A DNA stretch of 19,216 bases from an uncultured Actinomyces sp. (GTDB taxonomy: Bacteria; Actinomycetota; Actinomycetes; Actinomycetales; Actinomycetaceae), in the NCBI GenBank assembly GCA_938028585.1, contig CALIZH010000106.1, positions 1 to 19,216 of the forward strand. The letters are read 5' to 3'. The position numbers and the translations under genes were made by a program. Below, one piece after another: positions 1 through 6,269 of this stretch; the stretch's first letter is position 1; every line of letters begins with the position of its first letter. The notes beneath the pieces were generated by a model, which saw nothing but the letters and a program-made list of their open reading frames with translations, was not told where the DNA came from and made no database searches.

Positions 1-268
1 GTGCAGGCCACTGTTCTTCTCCGATCTCATCGAAGACTTCACCCCAAAGCTGTGCGGTATCGGGTGACATTTCGCTGGTTCCTGTGGGGAACCCCTCGTG
101 ATCGAAGATCCATAGCTCGTCGTGATATGTGGGGCCTTGGTGCAGGTCTTCAGGTGTAACTTCACCGGCTTCTTCTGCCGGGAACCACCGTCCATTAAGT
201 AGACCCTCGTTATAGCACGCTAGACAGCCGATCCAGACCGATGGGCGAACAGTAGTTTGAGTAATCAT
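1..268 (-). CDS. ardA: Antirestriction protein ArdA, N-terminal part (runs off the left edge)
   Basis: The reading frame is open from an ATG at 268 to the window edge (89 codons). ArdA proteins are acidic DNA mimics that occupy the DNA groove of type I restriction-modification enzymes and protect incoming mobile DNA. The fragment shows the family's opening signature: a hydrophobic V-W-I-G stretch near residue 11, then Y-N-x-G-x-L-x-G-R-W-F around residues 19-29. Later come D-H-E-G-F-P and S-E-M-S-P, followed by an acidic tract ending E-I-G-E-E-Q-W. The start is fixed by a strong GGGAGG ribosome site (274-279) five bases upstream. A 7-bp hairpin whose arm touches that site lies just upstream. 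The gene is typical cargo of conjugative elements, and here it lies beside the 3' end of a tRNA gene. The C-terminal half is outside the window. Confidence 0.8.
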   Translation of the reverse strand, partial: MITQTTVRPSVWIGCLACYNEGLLNGRWFPAEEAGEVTPEDLHQGPTYHDELWIFDHEGFPTGTSEMSPDTAQLWGEVFDEIGEEQWPA

Positions 269-273
269 TTCGA

Positions 274-315
274 CCTCCCGAGTAGGTGGAGGCGAGGCCG
301 GGCAGTCCACTCGGG
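274..315 (-). promoter_or_regulatory. ardA leader hairpin overlapping the ribosome binding site
   Basis: Perfect 7-bp inverted repeat CCCGAGT (277-283) / ACTCGGG (309-315). On the - strand transcript its 3' arm ends in the GGG that begins the GGGAGG ribosome site of ardA. A folded leader could therefore partly hide the site. The pairing is seen directly; any regulatory effect is inference. Confidence 0.35.
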
Positions 316-357
316 TAAGGACGCTCACAAGCGACCTCACCTCCAGCAAGCGGCTCG

Positions 358-374
358 GGGTCGCATTGCGACCC
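358..374. repeat. Small perfect hairpin between ardA and the 42-aa ORF
   Basis: GGGTCGC (358-364) and GCGACCC (368-374) flank a 3-base loop. It sits in the divergent intergenic region of 269-414, so it could be an operator or a transcript hairpin. No function can be assigned. Confidence 0.4.
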
Positions 375-414
375 ATGCTCCCCGGTGTGAGAGTTCTTAG
401 GTTTTGAGGAGTTC

Positions 415-543
415 ATGGAATCGGCAATGCAGGAGTACGACCGGCGGATGAGGCGATATCAACAGCTTCTTCACGAAATTAACGTATCTACTGAGCAGCT
501 CAATAGTCCGACGCCCGACCTCGACGACGGCTACGACTTCTGA
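415..543 (+). CDS. Hypothetical small protein (42 aa) next to the tRNA
   Basis: A 42-codon frame from ATG 415 to TGA 541-543. The predicted protein is charged and mostly helix-like: an Arg-rich first half (D-R-R-M-R-R-Y) and an acidic end (D-L-D-D-G-Y-D-F). I do not recognise it. A GAGGAG site (406-411) precedes the ATG, but the spacing is only 3 bases. The next in-frame ATG (427) is too far from it, and an in-frame stop at 388-390 rules out a much longer form. It is divergent from ardA and followed by two hairpins, as expected for a short transcribed gene. It may belong to the same mobile element as ardA, or may not be a gene at all. Confidence 0.4.
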   Translation: MESAMQEYDRRMRRYQQLLHEINVSTEQLNSPTPDLDDGYDF

Positions 544-547
544 GAAT

Positions 548-580
548 AAATGGCCCTTTTTCTGGCCCCTCGGGCCATTT
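548..580 (+). terminator. Hairpin after the 42-aa ORF
   Basis: Perfect 9-bp inverted repeat AAATGGCCC (548-556) / GGGCCATTT (572-580) with a 15-base loop, starting 4 bases after the ORF stop. Only a short T run follows the GC core, so termination is likely but not certain. Confidence 0.45.
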
Positions 581-590
581 TGAGCAATAC

Positions 591-634
591 AAAACCCGGT
601 ACCTCAGCGACTTTTCATTGAGATACCGGGTTTT
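591..634 (-). terminator. Terminator of the initiator tRNA gene (probably bidirectional)
   Basis: Arms 591-606 and 619-634 are 16 bases each and match except at one position, around a 12-base loop. Read on the - strand, the odd position is a G-U pair and the stem ends in a T run. It lies directly after the tRNA 3' end. On the + strand it also ends in five Ts (631-635), so it can stop transcription from the small ORF as well. Confidence 0.7.
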
Positions 635-636
635 TC

Positions 637-713
637 TGGTAGCGGGGACAGGATTTGAACCTGCGACCTCCGGGTTATGAGCCCGGCGAGCTACCGAACT
701 GCTCCACCCCGCG
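637..713 (-). tRNA. Initiator tRNA-fMet (anticodon CAU)
   Basis: A 77-nt cloverleaf read on the - strand. The acceptor 5' strand is CGCGGGG and pairs with CCCCGC, leaving C1 unpaired against U72; an unpaired first position is the hallmark of initiators. The anticodon arm has three stacked G-C pairs (GGG/CCC) around CTCATAA, also initiator-specific. The T arm is GGTTCAAATCC and the CCA end is encoded (637-639). It supplies formyl-Met-tRNA for translation start. A possible element boundary lies on its 3' side, to the left. A strong terminator follows at 591-634. Confidence 0.95.
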
Positions 714-726
714 TCGGTACCTATAA

Positions 727-755
727 AAGGTACCTGTCTTGGCCAAAAAGCACAA
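727..755 (-). promoter_or_regulatory. Putative promoter of the initiator tRNA
   Basis: On the - strand, TTGTGC (755-750) and TACCTT (732-727) are 17 bases apart. Predicted initiation falls about 7-8 bases before the mature tRNA 5' end. The -10 fits TANNNT; the -35 is a weak match. A second pairing, TTGGCC with TAGGTA, is also possible. Confidence 0.4.
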
Positions 756-825
756 CTCGAGGCGGGTGACATGGGTCATGTAGATCCACACGCTCAAACT
801 GGACGCAGATGAAAGTGCCCGATTT

Positions 826-838
826 TAGCATCCTTCCA
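826..838 (+). promoter_or_regulatory. -10 box of a leaderless rmuC transcript
   Basis: TAGCAT at 826-831 is followed by six bases and then ATG at 838, so the predicted transcript begins at the start codon. No ribosome site precedes the ATG. The same TANNNT-N6-ATG layout recurs at four other genes in the window. Confidence 0.5.
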
Positions 839-2070
839 TGACATTTCAGAGCCTTTTCTTCTTTGTCTTCTGCGCAGCCCTCGCCTGCCTATCGTGGGCG
901 GTGGGCAAACGCAGCGGGGTACTCCACGCGCGCCTCGAACTTTCTCAGGATCTCGCACGCAGCCAAGCCCAGGTGGCAGAACTGCGTGAACGCCTCTCTC
1001 AAGAACACAGCTTCCAAAGTCTCCTGGCCGATTCTCAATCCCAGGCAGCACAGCTTGAATCTGCTAAACACCAACGCCTTATGCAGACAATCCTTCCGAT
1101 CAACGAAGGCTTAAAGCTCCTCCAAACCTCCGTCAGTTCTTTAGAACGACAGCAGGCCGCGCAAATCGGCGCACTTGATGAACAATTGAAGTGGACACGT
1201 GAATCGGAAGATTTACTTCGGCAGTCCACCCAAGAACTCACGCGTACGCTCTCCCATGCTCCTCTTCGTGGGACTTGGGGAGAAGCCCAGCTGCGGTCTC
1301 TTGTTGAGTCTGCCGGGCTGATCGAACACGTCCACTTTGAAACCCAAGTGGAAACAGCAGGACGATCCAAACGCCCCGATATGATCGTCCTTCTTCCCCA
1401 AGACAAGTGCATCCCAATCGATGCGAAGGTTCCCTTAGACGCCTACTTGCGCGCCCAGAGTGAAGGCACTCCCCTACATCTGGATGGCGAGGATCCTTCG
1501 GATCAGGCGCTCACATACGAACAGCTCATGCTCCAGCACGCGAAATCACTGCGCCGCCATGTCAGTGAACTCTCCCGAAAGGAATACTGGAAAGAACTCC
1601 CCCATGCCGCTGACTATGTCATCGCTTTTGTTCCAAGCGAATCCATTCTCTCCGCAGCACTGCACACCGATCCTTCACTCATGCACGATGCCTTGAACAT
1701 GAATGTTGTTCTTGCATCCCCCACGTCCCTGTGGGCGATTCTGCGAACAGTTGCTTTCACTTGGCGTCAACAAAGTCTCTCCACACAGGCTCAAGAGATT
1801 ATTCAGCTCTCGCAAGAACTCTATGAACGGCTCCGAACTCTTGGAAAACACGCCTCCAAAGTCTCTGCTGCTCTCAACAATGCATCGCAGTCCTGGAATT
1901 CTTTCCTCGGCTCTTTTGAATCACGCGCATTAGTCAGCGCTCGAAAGCTCTCAGGAATTCATCTCAGTCCCGAGCCCCTCGAGCGCGTCCAGGTGGAGGC
2001 AAAAAATCTCACGATGCCCTTGTCACAGGCGACGGAAAACCTCGACTCGCCAGCGGAGGGCATCTCCTGA
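838..2070 (+). CDS. rmuC: DNA recombination protein RmuC
   Basis: 410 aa, close to the usual family length. RmuC proteins limit inversions at short inverted repeats and have a PD-(D/E)XK nuclease-like core. Seen here: one hydrophobic N-terminal helix (about 4-22) that would anchor the protein in the membrane, then a Gln/Glu-rich coiled coil (about 30-135). The conserved RmuC core follows, with the L-R-G-x-W-G-E-x-Q-L segment near 142-151, then R-P-D-M-I-V-L-L-P and I-P-I-D-A-K-V-P-L-D-A-Y. The P-D and D-A-K elements are the putative nuclease residues. The gene has no Shine-Dalgarno sequence and looks leaderless. Its last 48 bases overlap the end of the convergent folA gene. No obvious partner is nearby. 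Confidence 0.9.
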   Translation: MTFQSLFFFVFCAALACLSWAVGKRSGVLHARLELSQDLARSQAQVAELRERLSQEHSFQSLLADSQSQAAQLESAKHQRLMQTILPINEGLKLLQTSVSSLERQQAAQIGALDEQLKWTRESEDLLRQSTQELTRTLSHAPLRGTWGEAQLRSLVESAGLIEHVHFETQVETAGRSKRPDMIVLLPQDKCIPIDAKVPLDAYLRAQSEGTPLHLDGEDPSDQALTYEQLMLQHAKSLRRHVSELSRKEYWKELPHAADYVIAFVPSESILSAALHTDPSLMHDALNMNVVLASPTSLWAILRTVAFTWRQQSLSTQAQEIIQLSQELYERLRTLGKHASKVSAALNNASQSWNSFLGSFESRALVSARKLSGIHLSPEPLERVQVEAKNLTMPLSQATENLDSPAEGIS

Positions 2071-2577
2071 GGCTGGACGCCAAGCCTCGTCACTGCGAAG
2101 AGGGTCGAGCCCCCATTCGTCAGGGGAAATCTCTGGAGCAAACACTCTATTTTCACTGGTCTTGATCTTCTCGATGCAGGGCTCATCAAGTTCCAAGAAA
2201 GAAACGACAAGCTCATCCACCAGCGTCATCGACTGCGTGTAGATCTGTGCGCCGCCCGTGATCCAGACGCGCTCGCTACCCCGCTCGCGCGCATCCTCTT
2301 GTCCAAGTCGCACTGCTTCATCTAAGGAATGCGCAACCAGAGCACCGTCTAGTTTCAGATCTGGGTTCCGGGTGATCACGATGGACGTTCGACCGGGCAA
2401 GGGACGCCCCAAGGCATCCCACGATGAACGACCCATAATAATCGGGCAGTTCATTGTCGCGGCTTTAAAATGAGCAAAATCTGCGGGAACCTGCCAGAGC
2501 ATTTCAGTCCCCGACCCCAGCAGGCCATCAGCAGTCTGTGCCCAAATCGATGCAAGAGGGACCAAGCGATGCTGCAC
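2023..2577 (-). CDS. folA: Dihydrofolate reductase
   Basis: Reduces dihydrofolate to tetrahydrofolate with NADPH, replacing the folate oxidised by ThyA. The product is 184 aa from the chosen GTG at 2577, a normal DHFR length. A GGAGG site lies 8 bases upstream. An ATG at 2601 would add 8 residues but has a poorer site. Motifs: A-S-I-W-A-Q near the N terminus; W-Q-V-P-A-D-F-x-x-F-K, with Asp33 as the likely proton-donating acid; M-G-R-S-S-W-D-A-L-G-R-P-L-P-G-R (NADPH loop); and I-T-G-G-A-Q-I-Y. The ending R-W-R-V-E-V-F-R-R fits the family's last strand, so the 48-bp overlap with rmuC is genuine coding sequence. It sits 49 bp downstream of thyA, probably in one operon. Confidence 0.9.
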   Translation of the reverse strand: MQHRLVPLASIWAQTADGLLGSGTEMLWQVPADFAHFKAATMNCPIIMGRSSWDALGRPLPGRTSIVITRNPDLKLDGALVAHSLDEAVRLGQEDARERGSERVWITGGAQIYTQSMTLVDELVVSFLELDEPCIEKIKTSENRVFAPEISPDEWGLDPLRSDEAWRPASGDALRWRVEVFRRL

Positions 2578-2626
2578 GTGCGATTCCTCCCCCACCGTCA
2601 TTTCCCGGACATTTCCCCGCCGTGGT

Positions 2627-3430
2627 TCACACGGCCACCGGTGCCTTGATCGTCGGATGATGCTCATAACCGACAATCTCAACATCATCAAAGCCGTAAG
2701 AGAACATCGAATCAGCCTTACGGAGCTTCAAAGTTGGGAAGGGATAGGGTTCACGCGAGAGTTGCTCAGTAACCTGCTCCACGTGGTTGGAATAGATGTG
2801 GCAGTCGCCGCCAGTCCAGATAAAGTCTCCCACCTCAAGGCCAGCTTGTTGGGCAAACATATGAGTGAGCAGCGAGTAGGAGGCGATATTGAAAGGAACG
2901 CCAAGGAACATATCTGCACTGCGCTGGTAGAGCTGAAGCGAGAGACGTCCATCAGCAACATACAGCTGGAAGAATGCGTGACACGGTTCCAGAGCCATCT
3001 TCGGCAAGTCTCCGACATTCCAAGCAGACACAATCATTCGGCGAGAATCGGGGTTCGTCTTCAAAGTCTCCAAAACTTGGGAAATCTGGTCGATTTCGCG
3101 ACCGTCACCAGCATTCCAGCGCCGCCACTGAACCCCATAAACTGGCCCGAGATCACCATTTTCATCGGCCCATTCGTTCCAAATGCGCACGCCGTTTTCT
3201 TGAAGCCAGTGAACATTGGAATCACCACTCAAGAACCACAAAAGCTCACCAATGATCGACTTCATGTGGACGCGCTTAGTCGTGATCAGCGGGAAACCTT
3301 TTGAAAGGTCATAACGCAGCTGGGCGCCAAAAAGTGAGCGAGTACCCGTGCCAGTGCGATCGGACTTTTCGGCACCCTCACGCATGATCTTCGCCAGCAG
3401 ATCCTCGTACTGTCGATCAATCTGGTTCAC
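2627..3430 (-). CDS. thyA: Thymidylate synthase
   Basis: Converts dUMP and methylene-tetrahydrofolate to dTMP and dihydrofolate. From GTG 3430 the protein is 267 aa, the usual ThyA length. A longer frame to GTG 3499 would add an atypical 23-residue extension that runs through a hairpin. AAGGA lies at good spacing before 3430, which favours the shorter form. Motifs: D-R-T-G-T-G-T (24-30), R-R-M-I-V-S-A-W-N (130-138), catalytic Cys150 in L-E-P-C-H, Q-R-S-A-D-M-F-L-G-V-P-F-N (169-181), and the H-I-Y-S-N-H nucleotide site (211-216). It is followed by folA, giving a compact dTMP cycle module on the - strand. Confidence 0.95.
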   Translation of the reverse strand: MNQIDRQYEDLLAKIMREGAEKSDRTGTGTRSLFGAQLRYDLSKGFPLITTKRVHMKSIIGELLWFLSGDSNVHWLQENGVRIWNEWADENGDLGPVYGVQWRRWNAGDGREIDQISQVLETLKTNPDSRRMIVSAWNVGDLPKMALEPCHAFFQLYVADGRLSLQLYQRSADMFLGVPFNIASYSLLTHMFAQQAGLEVGDFIWTGGDCHIYSNHVEQVTEQLSREPYPFPTLKLRKADSMFSYGFDDVEIVGYEHHPTIKAPVAV

Positions 3431-3463
3431 TGCTGTTCCTTTCCAACTGTCCCAAAGGTCACT

Positions 3464-3509
3464 CTTTTCGTCGGTACCTACAAGCCTAGTGGTAGGCACC
3501 GACGAAAAG
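3464..3509. terminator. Long hairpin between the OsmC-family gene and thyA
   Basis: Arms 3464-3481 and 3492-3509 are 18 bases with one mismatch (G-U in RNA) around a 10-base loop. It begins 18 bases after the OsmC-family stop codon, so a terminator is the simplest reading. There is no T tract outside the stem, as is common in actinobacterial terminators. The loop carries TAGGCT on the - strand (3488-3483), a good -10 box for thyA. The palindrome could therefore instead be an operator around that promoter. Confidence 0.5.
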
Positions 3510-3526
3510 CCGACCGACTCTCAGAA

Positions 3527-3991
3527 TTAGCGAACCTGCTCCGAAGCGATGTGCAGAGTGTGCGGGAGCGGGTGAGAAACCGTGTGTGCGATCGTGCAGC
3601 GACGCTCAATTGCGGCCTCGGCACGTCGAAGAAGTGAGGCAGTCTCTTCCTCACTGAGCGCTGAGAGATCTTGAAGGAGCTCGATTTCCATCGAGGTGAA
3701 GCGATCTTCGGCCTCGTCGTATTCGGCTGAAACTCCGGAAATCTGAGCAAAATCGTCACCCAGAACCGCAGCAAAACGCGCATCAGAGGACATCGCATTA
3801 CATCCTGCGAGCGCGAGCTTGAGAAGATCCCCGGGGCTAAAGCGTCCCGGACCATCCCCTACTAAGATCTCAGCGCCTCGAGCATTACGCGCAACGTACT
3901 GACGGACCCCGGTACGTTCAAGGTACAAGGGGTTTGAGGGGCCCGAGGCCGCTGGCACAGATTGAGTAGTTTCTTCGATTTCTTCTGCCAT
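3527..3991 (-). CDS. OsmC/Ohr-family peroxiredoxin-like protein
   Basis: 154 aa from ATG 3991, chosen because GAAGGA sits 6 bases upstream. A TTG further out has no support. OsmC/Ohr proteins detoxify organic hydroperoxides through two conserved cysteines. Both are present: one in L-A-L-A-G-C-N-A-M, after the F-S-P-G-D-L-L helix start, and one in I-E-R-R-C-T-I-A-H-T-V-S-H near the C terminus. The first 20 or so residues are acidic and probably flexible. The exact subfamily (OsmC, Ohr or general OsmC-like) cannot be settled by eye. It lies 63 bp after the DUF2505 gene on the same strand and may share its transcript. A long hairpin separates it from thyA. Confidence 0.85.
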   Translation of the reverse strand: MAEEIEETTQSVPAASGPSNPLYLERTGVRQYVARNARGAEILVGDGPGRFSPGDLLKLALAGCNAMSSDARFAAVLGDDFAQISGVSAEYDEAEDRFTSMEIELLQDLSALSEEETASLLRRAEAAIERRCTIAHTVSHPLPHTLHIASEQVR

Positions 3992-4054
3992 GATCTGTCC
4001 TTCGTGTTGTTGTTGTTCCAGTGCAACCAATAATCGCAAATATTTATTCCACAG

Positions 4055-4567
4055 CTACTGTGCAATTGGGTACTCGCCCGCATGAGCGATCAGCCAGTTA
4101 TTCACGATGCGTCGATCCCGCTCAAAAGCCTGAGAAAGACGCTCAGAAACGGTGTTTTCAACGCTTCGCCCAATAAGCGGAATAAGCACATGGTAGTCGC
4201 CATCCACATGCCAGTGACATTGATTCACATCCCCACTGACAGCTGTCACGGTCTGGGTAAACTCAGCAGAAACCGGTAGTCCTTTAACGGCAAGTGTGCA
4301 CTTTGCTCGAAACTCACCCGGTGCTTCCTGAACCCATACTTCGTCGTATTCAACACGTGCCTTATTGGCGACGAGGCTTCGCACCTTCGCAGGGACCACC
4401 TCGGGGTTGACACACCCCCACGCGCTCACGGTCCGTTGCTGAGGATTCTCAATGATCGGGTCCTTCAAAAGAGGCCCGATTCGTTCCATAACGAAGCCCG
4501 GAGTCGTACTAATTTCGACGAATGCCTCAGGCGAGCATTGATAGTGTGCATCCCCATTGAACTGCAT
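4055..4567 (-). CDS. DUF2505 family protein
   Basis: 170 aa from ATG 4567. A GTG at 4582 could add five residues, but the protein aligns with the family from M-Q-F and an AGGA-like site lies just before 4567. DUF2505 proteins are actinobacterial and have a START/SRPBCC-like fold expected to bind a hydrophobic ligand; no function is known. Family features: the opening S-P-E-A-F-V-E-I with a T-T-P-G-F-V segment, alternating beta strands in the middle (V-E-Y-D-E-V-W-V), a G-D-Y-H-V-L-I-P-L-I-G-R strand-turn, and the long amphipathic C-terminal helix ending N-N-W-L. There is no signal peptide. It is divergent from the pdtaS-like gene across about 120 bp. Confidence 0.75.
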   Translation of the reverse strand: MQFNGDAHYQCSPEAFVEISTTPGFVMERIGPLLKDPIIENPQQRTVSAWGCVNPEVVPAKVRSLVANKARVEYDEVWVQEAPGEFRAKCTLAVKGLPVSAEFTQTVTAVSGDVNQCHWHVDGDYHVLIPLIGRSVENTVSERLSQAFERDRRIVNNWLIAHAGEYPIAQ

Positions 4568-4592
4568 GCCAATCCTATCCACGTATTTCTTT

Positions 4593-4619
4593 GTGTTCGC
4601 CTGAGAAGAAGGCGAACAC
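4593..4619. repeat. Perfect inverted repeat in the DUF2505/pdtaS divergent promoter region
   Basis: GTGTTCGCC (4593-4601) and GGCGAACAC (4611-4619) with a 9-base spacer. It lies between divergent start codons, where no terminator is expected, so an operator for a dimeric regulator is a reasonable guess. No regulator gene adjoins it. Confidence 0.45.
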
Positions 4620-4676
4620 CATCGTTGCGATTGTATCCTCGCTGTCCGATGATTCTCACAACTTCCGCTATGACGC

Positions 4677-4689
4677 TATTGTGAATACA
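4677..4689 (+). promoter_or_regulatory. -10 box of a leaderless pdtaS-like transcript
   Basis: TATTGT at 4677-4682, six bases, then ATG at 4689. No Shine-Dalgarno sequence is present before the start codon. Confidence 0.5.
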
Positions 4690-6146
4690 TGCCCACACTG
4701 ACCCAGATCGCTGAATCTGCATCTGCTACTCCCATTCCCACAGGTGCGATCGAGCTATTACATCGGCTTCTTGAAGATTGGCAGGTCATCGCTGACCTTG
4801 CCGCTGCAGACTTAGTTCTGTGGCTTCCCACAGATGACAATCGGTTTATTGCAGTTGAAAGTTGCCGTCCATCGACGTCAGTTACCGTGCACGCCGAGGA
4901 TCCACGAGGCCTTTATCTGCCGCTTGCTCGCGAGGCTGAGCTTCGTCGCGCCATGGAAACCTGCGAAGTCGTTCGACCAACTGCGGCGCACTGGGCTGGC
5001 ACGTACTCGATGATGGAGACCTGCGTTCCAATCCCCTACCAGGGCGAGGTTGTTGCTGTACTGACCCGCGAAGCAAATCTCTCTTCCCCCCGCTCTGTTC
5101 AAGGTTTTGACACGTGGACTGGAGACGCCGCGGATGTCCTCTGCGAAATGATTTCTCGCGGTGAGTATCCCTACGATTCTGCCCCGACAATCACTGGACA
5201 CGGCGTTCCTCGCGTCCAGGACGGTGCCATTTTGATTGACCCTGAGGGCAAGGTTCTACAGGCAACCCCGAATGCGACCTCGTGCTTGCGTAGTTTAGGC
5301 ATTCGGGAATCTGTTCTTGGAGAGGTGCTTGCGCAACGCATTACCGACGTTGTTTCTGACTCGACAATCGTTGAAGAGTCCTTAGCAGTAGTTGTTATGG
5401 GTCGTGCGCCTTGGCGCGTTGAATTGAGTGTTCAGGGCTCAACAGTCACAATGCGCGCTCTTCCTTTATTTAACGGACGCAAACGTTTGGGCGCTGTCAT
5501 TTTGACTCGCGATCTGTCCGAACTGCGTAGACGCGAGCAGGAATTGATGACGAAGGATGCAACGATTCGCGAAATTCACCATCGTGTGAAGAACAACCTG
5601 CAAACCGTTTCCGCGCTATTGCGTCTCCAAGCACGTCGTTCTGACTCCGAAAGTGTTCAAACGGCACTTCAAGAGGCCGAACGCCGTGTTCAAGCGATCG
5701 CTACCGTCCACGAGGCTCTTTCTCAAAATGTTAATGAACAGGTAGATTTCGACGAGGTCGCACGAACAATCGTCCGCATGGCAGGTACGGTTGCCTCAAC
5801 CGATCATTCCGTTGACGTAGTGACAACTGGAGAATTCGGTAGCCTTGAGGCCCCTCAGGCTCAGGCAATGGCAACGGTCTTGAATGAACTTGTGTCAAAT
5901 TCGGTTGAGCACGGACTTGCCGACAAGGACGGGCTGGTTCAAGTCCATGCTGAACGTAATGGCAGCCAGCTCACGGTCACCGTTTCAGACAACGGGGCAG
6001 GAATCCAACCCGGGCGGGCGATGACCGGTCTGGGAACTCAGATTGTTAGCCAAATGGTCCGTGCAGAACTTCAAGGAAATATTGAATGGCTGCCAGGAGC
6101 CGAATGCGGAACTACCGTCGTGATCAGGGCCCACCTGAATAACTAA
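4689..6146 (+). CDS. pdtaS: PdtaS-like sensor histidine kinase (HisKA_2)
   Basis: 485 aa, soluble, with no membrane segment. Domains in order: an N-terminal GAF-like sensor (about 20-155), a PAS-like domain (about 172-280, starting at the D-G-A-I-L-I-D strand), a short coiled linker, then the HisKA_2 dimerisation helix R-E-I-H-H-R-V-K-N-N-L-Q (294-305) holding the phospho-acceptor His297 or His298. The HATPase_c domain has an N box L-N-E-L-V-S-N-S-V-E-H-G (398-409), a D-N-G-A-G-I ATP-lid motif (434-439) and G-L-G-T-Q (447-451). This matches mycobacterial PdtaS, which phosphorylates the ANTAR-domain antiterminator PdtaR. No pdtaR is next to it, so signalling to a distant partner is inferred. 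The gene appears leaderless and ends before a strong terminator shared with the UPF0182 gene. Confidence 0.88.
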   Translation: MPTLTQIAESASATPIPTGAIELLHRLLEDWQVIADLAAADLVLWLPTDDNRFIAVESCRPSTSVTVHAEDPRGLYLPLAREAELRRAMETCEVVRPTAAHWAGTYSMMETCVPIPYQGEVVAVLTREANLSSPRSVQGFDTWTGDAADVLCEMISRGEYPYDSAPTITGHGVPRVQDGAILIDPEGKVLQATPNATSCLRSLGIRESVLGEVLAQRITDVVSDSTIVEESLAVVVMGRAPWRVELSVQGSTVTMRALPLFNGRKRLGAVILTRDLSELRRREQELMTKDATIREIHHRVKNNLQTVSALLRLQARRSDSESVQTALQEAERRVQAIATVHEALSQNVNEQVDFDEVARTIVRMAGTVASTDHSVDVVTTGEFGSLEAPQAQAMATVLNELVSNSVEHGLADKDGLVQVHAERNGSQLTVTVSDNGAGIQPGRAMTGLGTQIVSQMVRAELQGNIEWLPGAECGTTVVIRAHLNN

Positions 6147-6213
6147 GAGCCCAACATAGCGAAAAACCGCTTCCATTCTCCTGCATGTCGACGACACCCG
6201 ACGTGAAAGGACT

Positions 6214-6248
6214 GTGGGCCCGGGTGAGTATTCCTCACCCGGGCCCAC
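6214..6248. terminator. Bidirectional terminator between pdtaS-like and UPF0182 genes
   Basis: Perfect 15-bp GC-rich inverted repeat, arms 6214-6228 and 6234-6248, with a 5-base loop (TATTC). It lies between two convergent stop codons (6146 and 6270). It has no clear T tract, which is usual for I-shaped actinobacterial terminators. Confidence 0.85.
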
Positions 6249-6269
6249 GCCTTTACTCAAATTGAGCTA

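Noticed and set aside
210..416. 68-codon - strand frame overlapping the ardA start
   Set aside because: It reads ardA in another frame, has Cys/Pro/Gly-rich low-complexity content and no family signature. The ArdA frame with its strong ribosome site explains the DNA better.
500..772. 90-codon - strand frame across the tRNA
   Set aside because: It is a translation of the tRNA gene and its terminator; its A-G-S-N-P-V-P-A-T tail is a common artefact of translated tRNA genes.
2657..3304. 215-codon + strand frame antisense to thyA
   Set aside because: Long but entirely inside thyA on the opposite strand, with no ribosome site or recognisable domain; a shadow of the conserved thyA codons.
712..3480. 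Shared 12-mer CGTCGGTACCTA at 712-723 and 3469-3480
   Set aside because: Both copies lie at - strand 5' leaders, but roughly twenty chance 12-mer repeats are expected in 19 kb counting both strands, so no common regulation is claimed.
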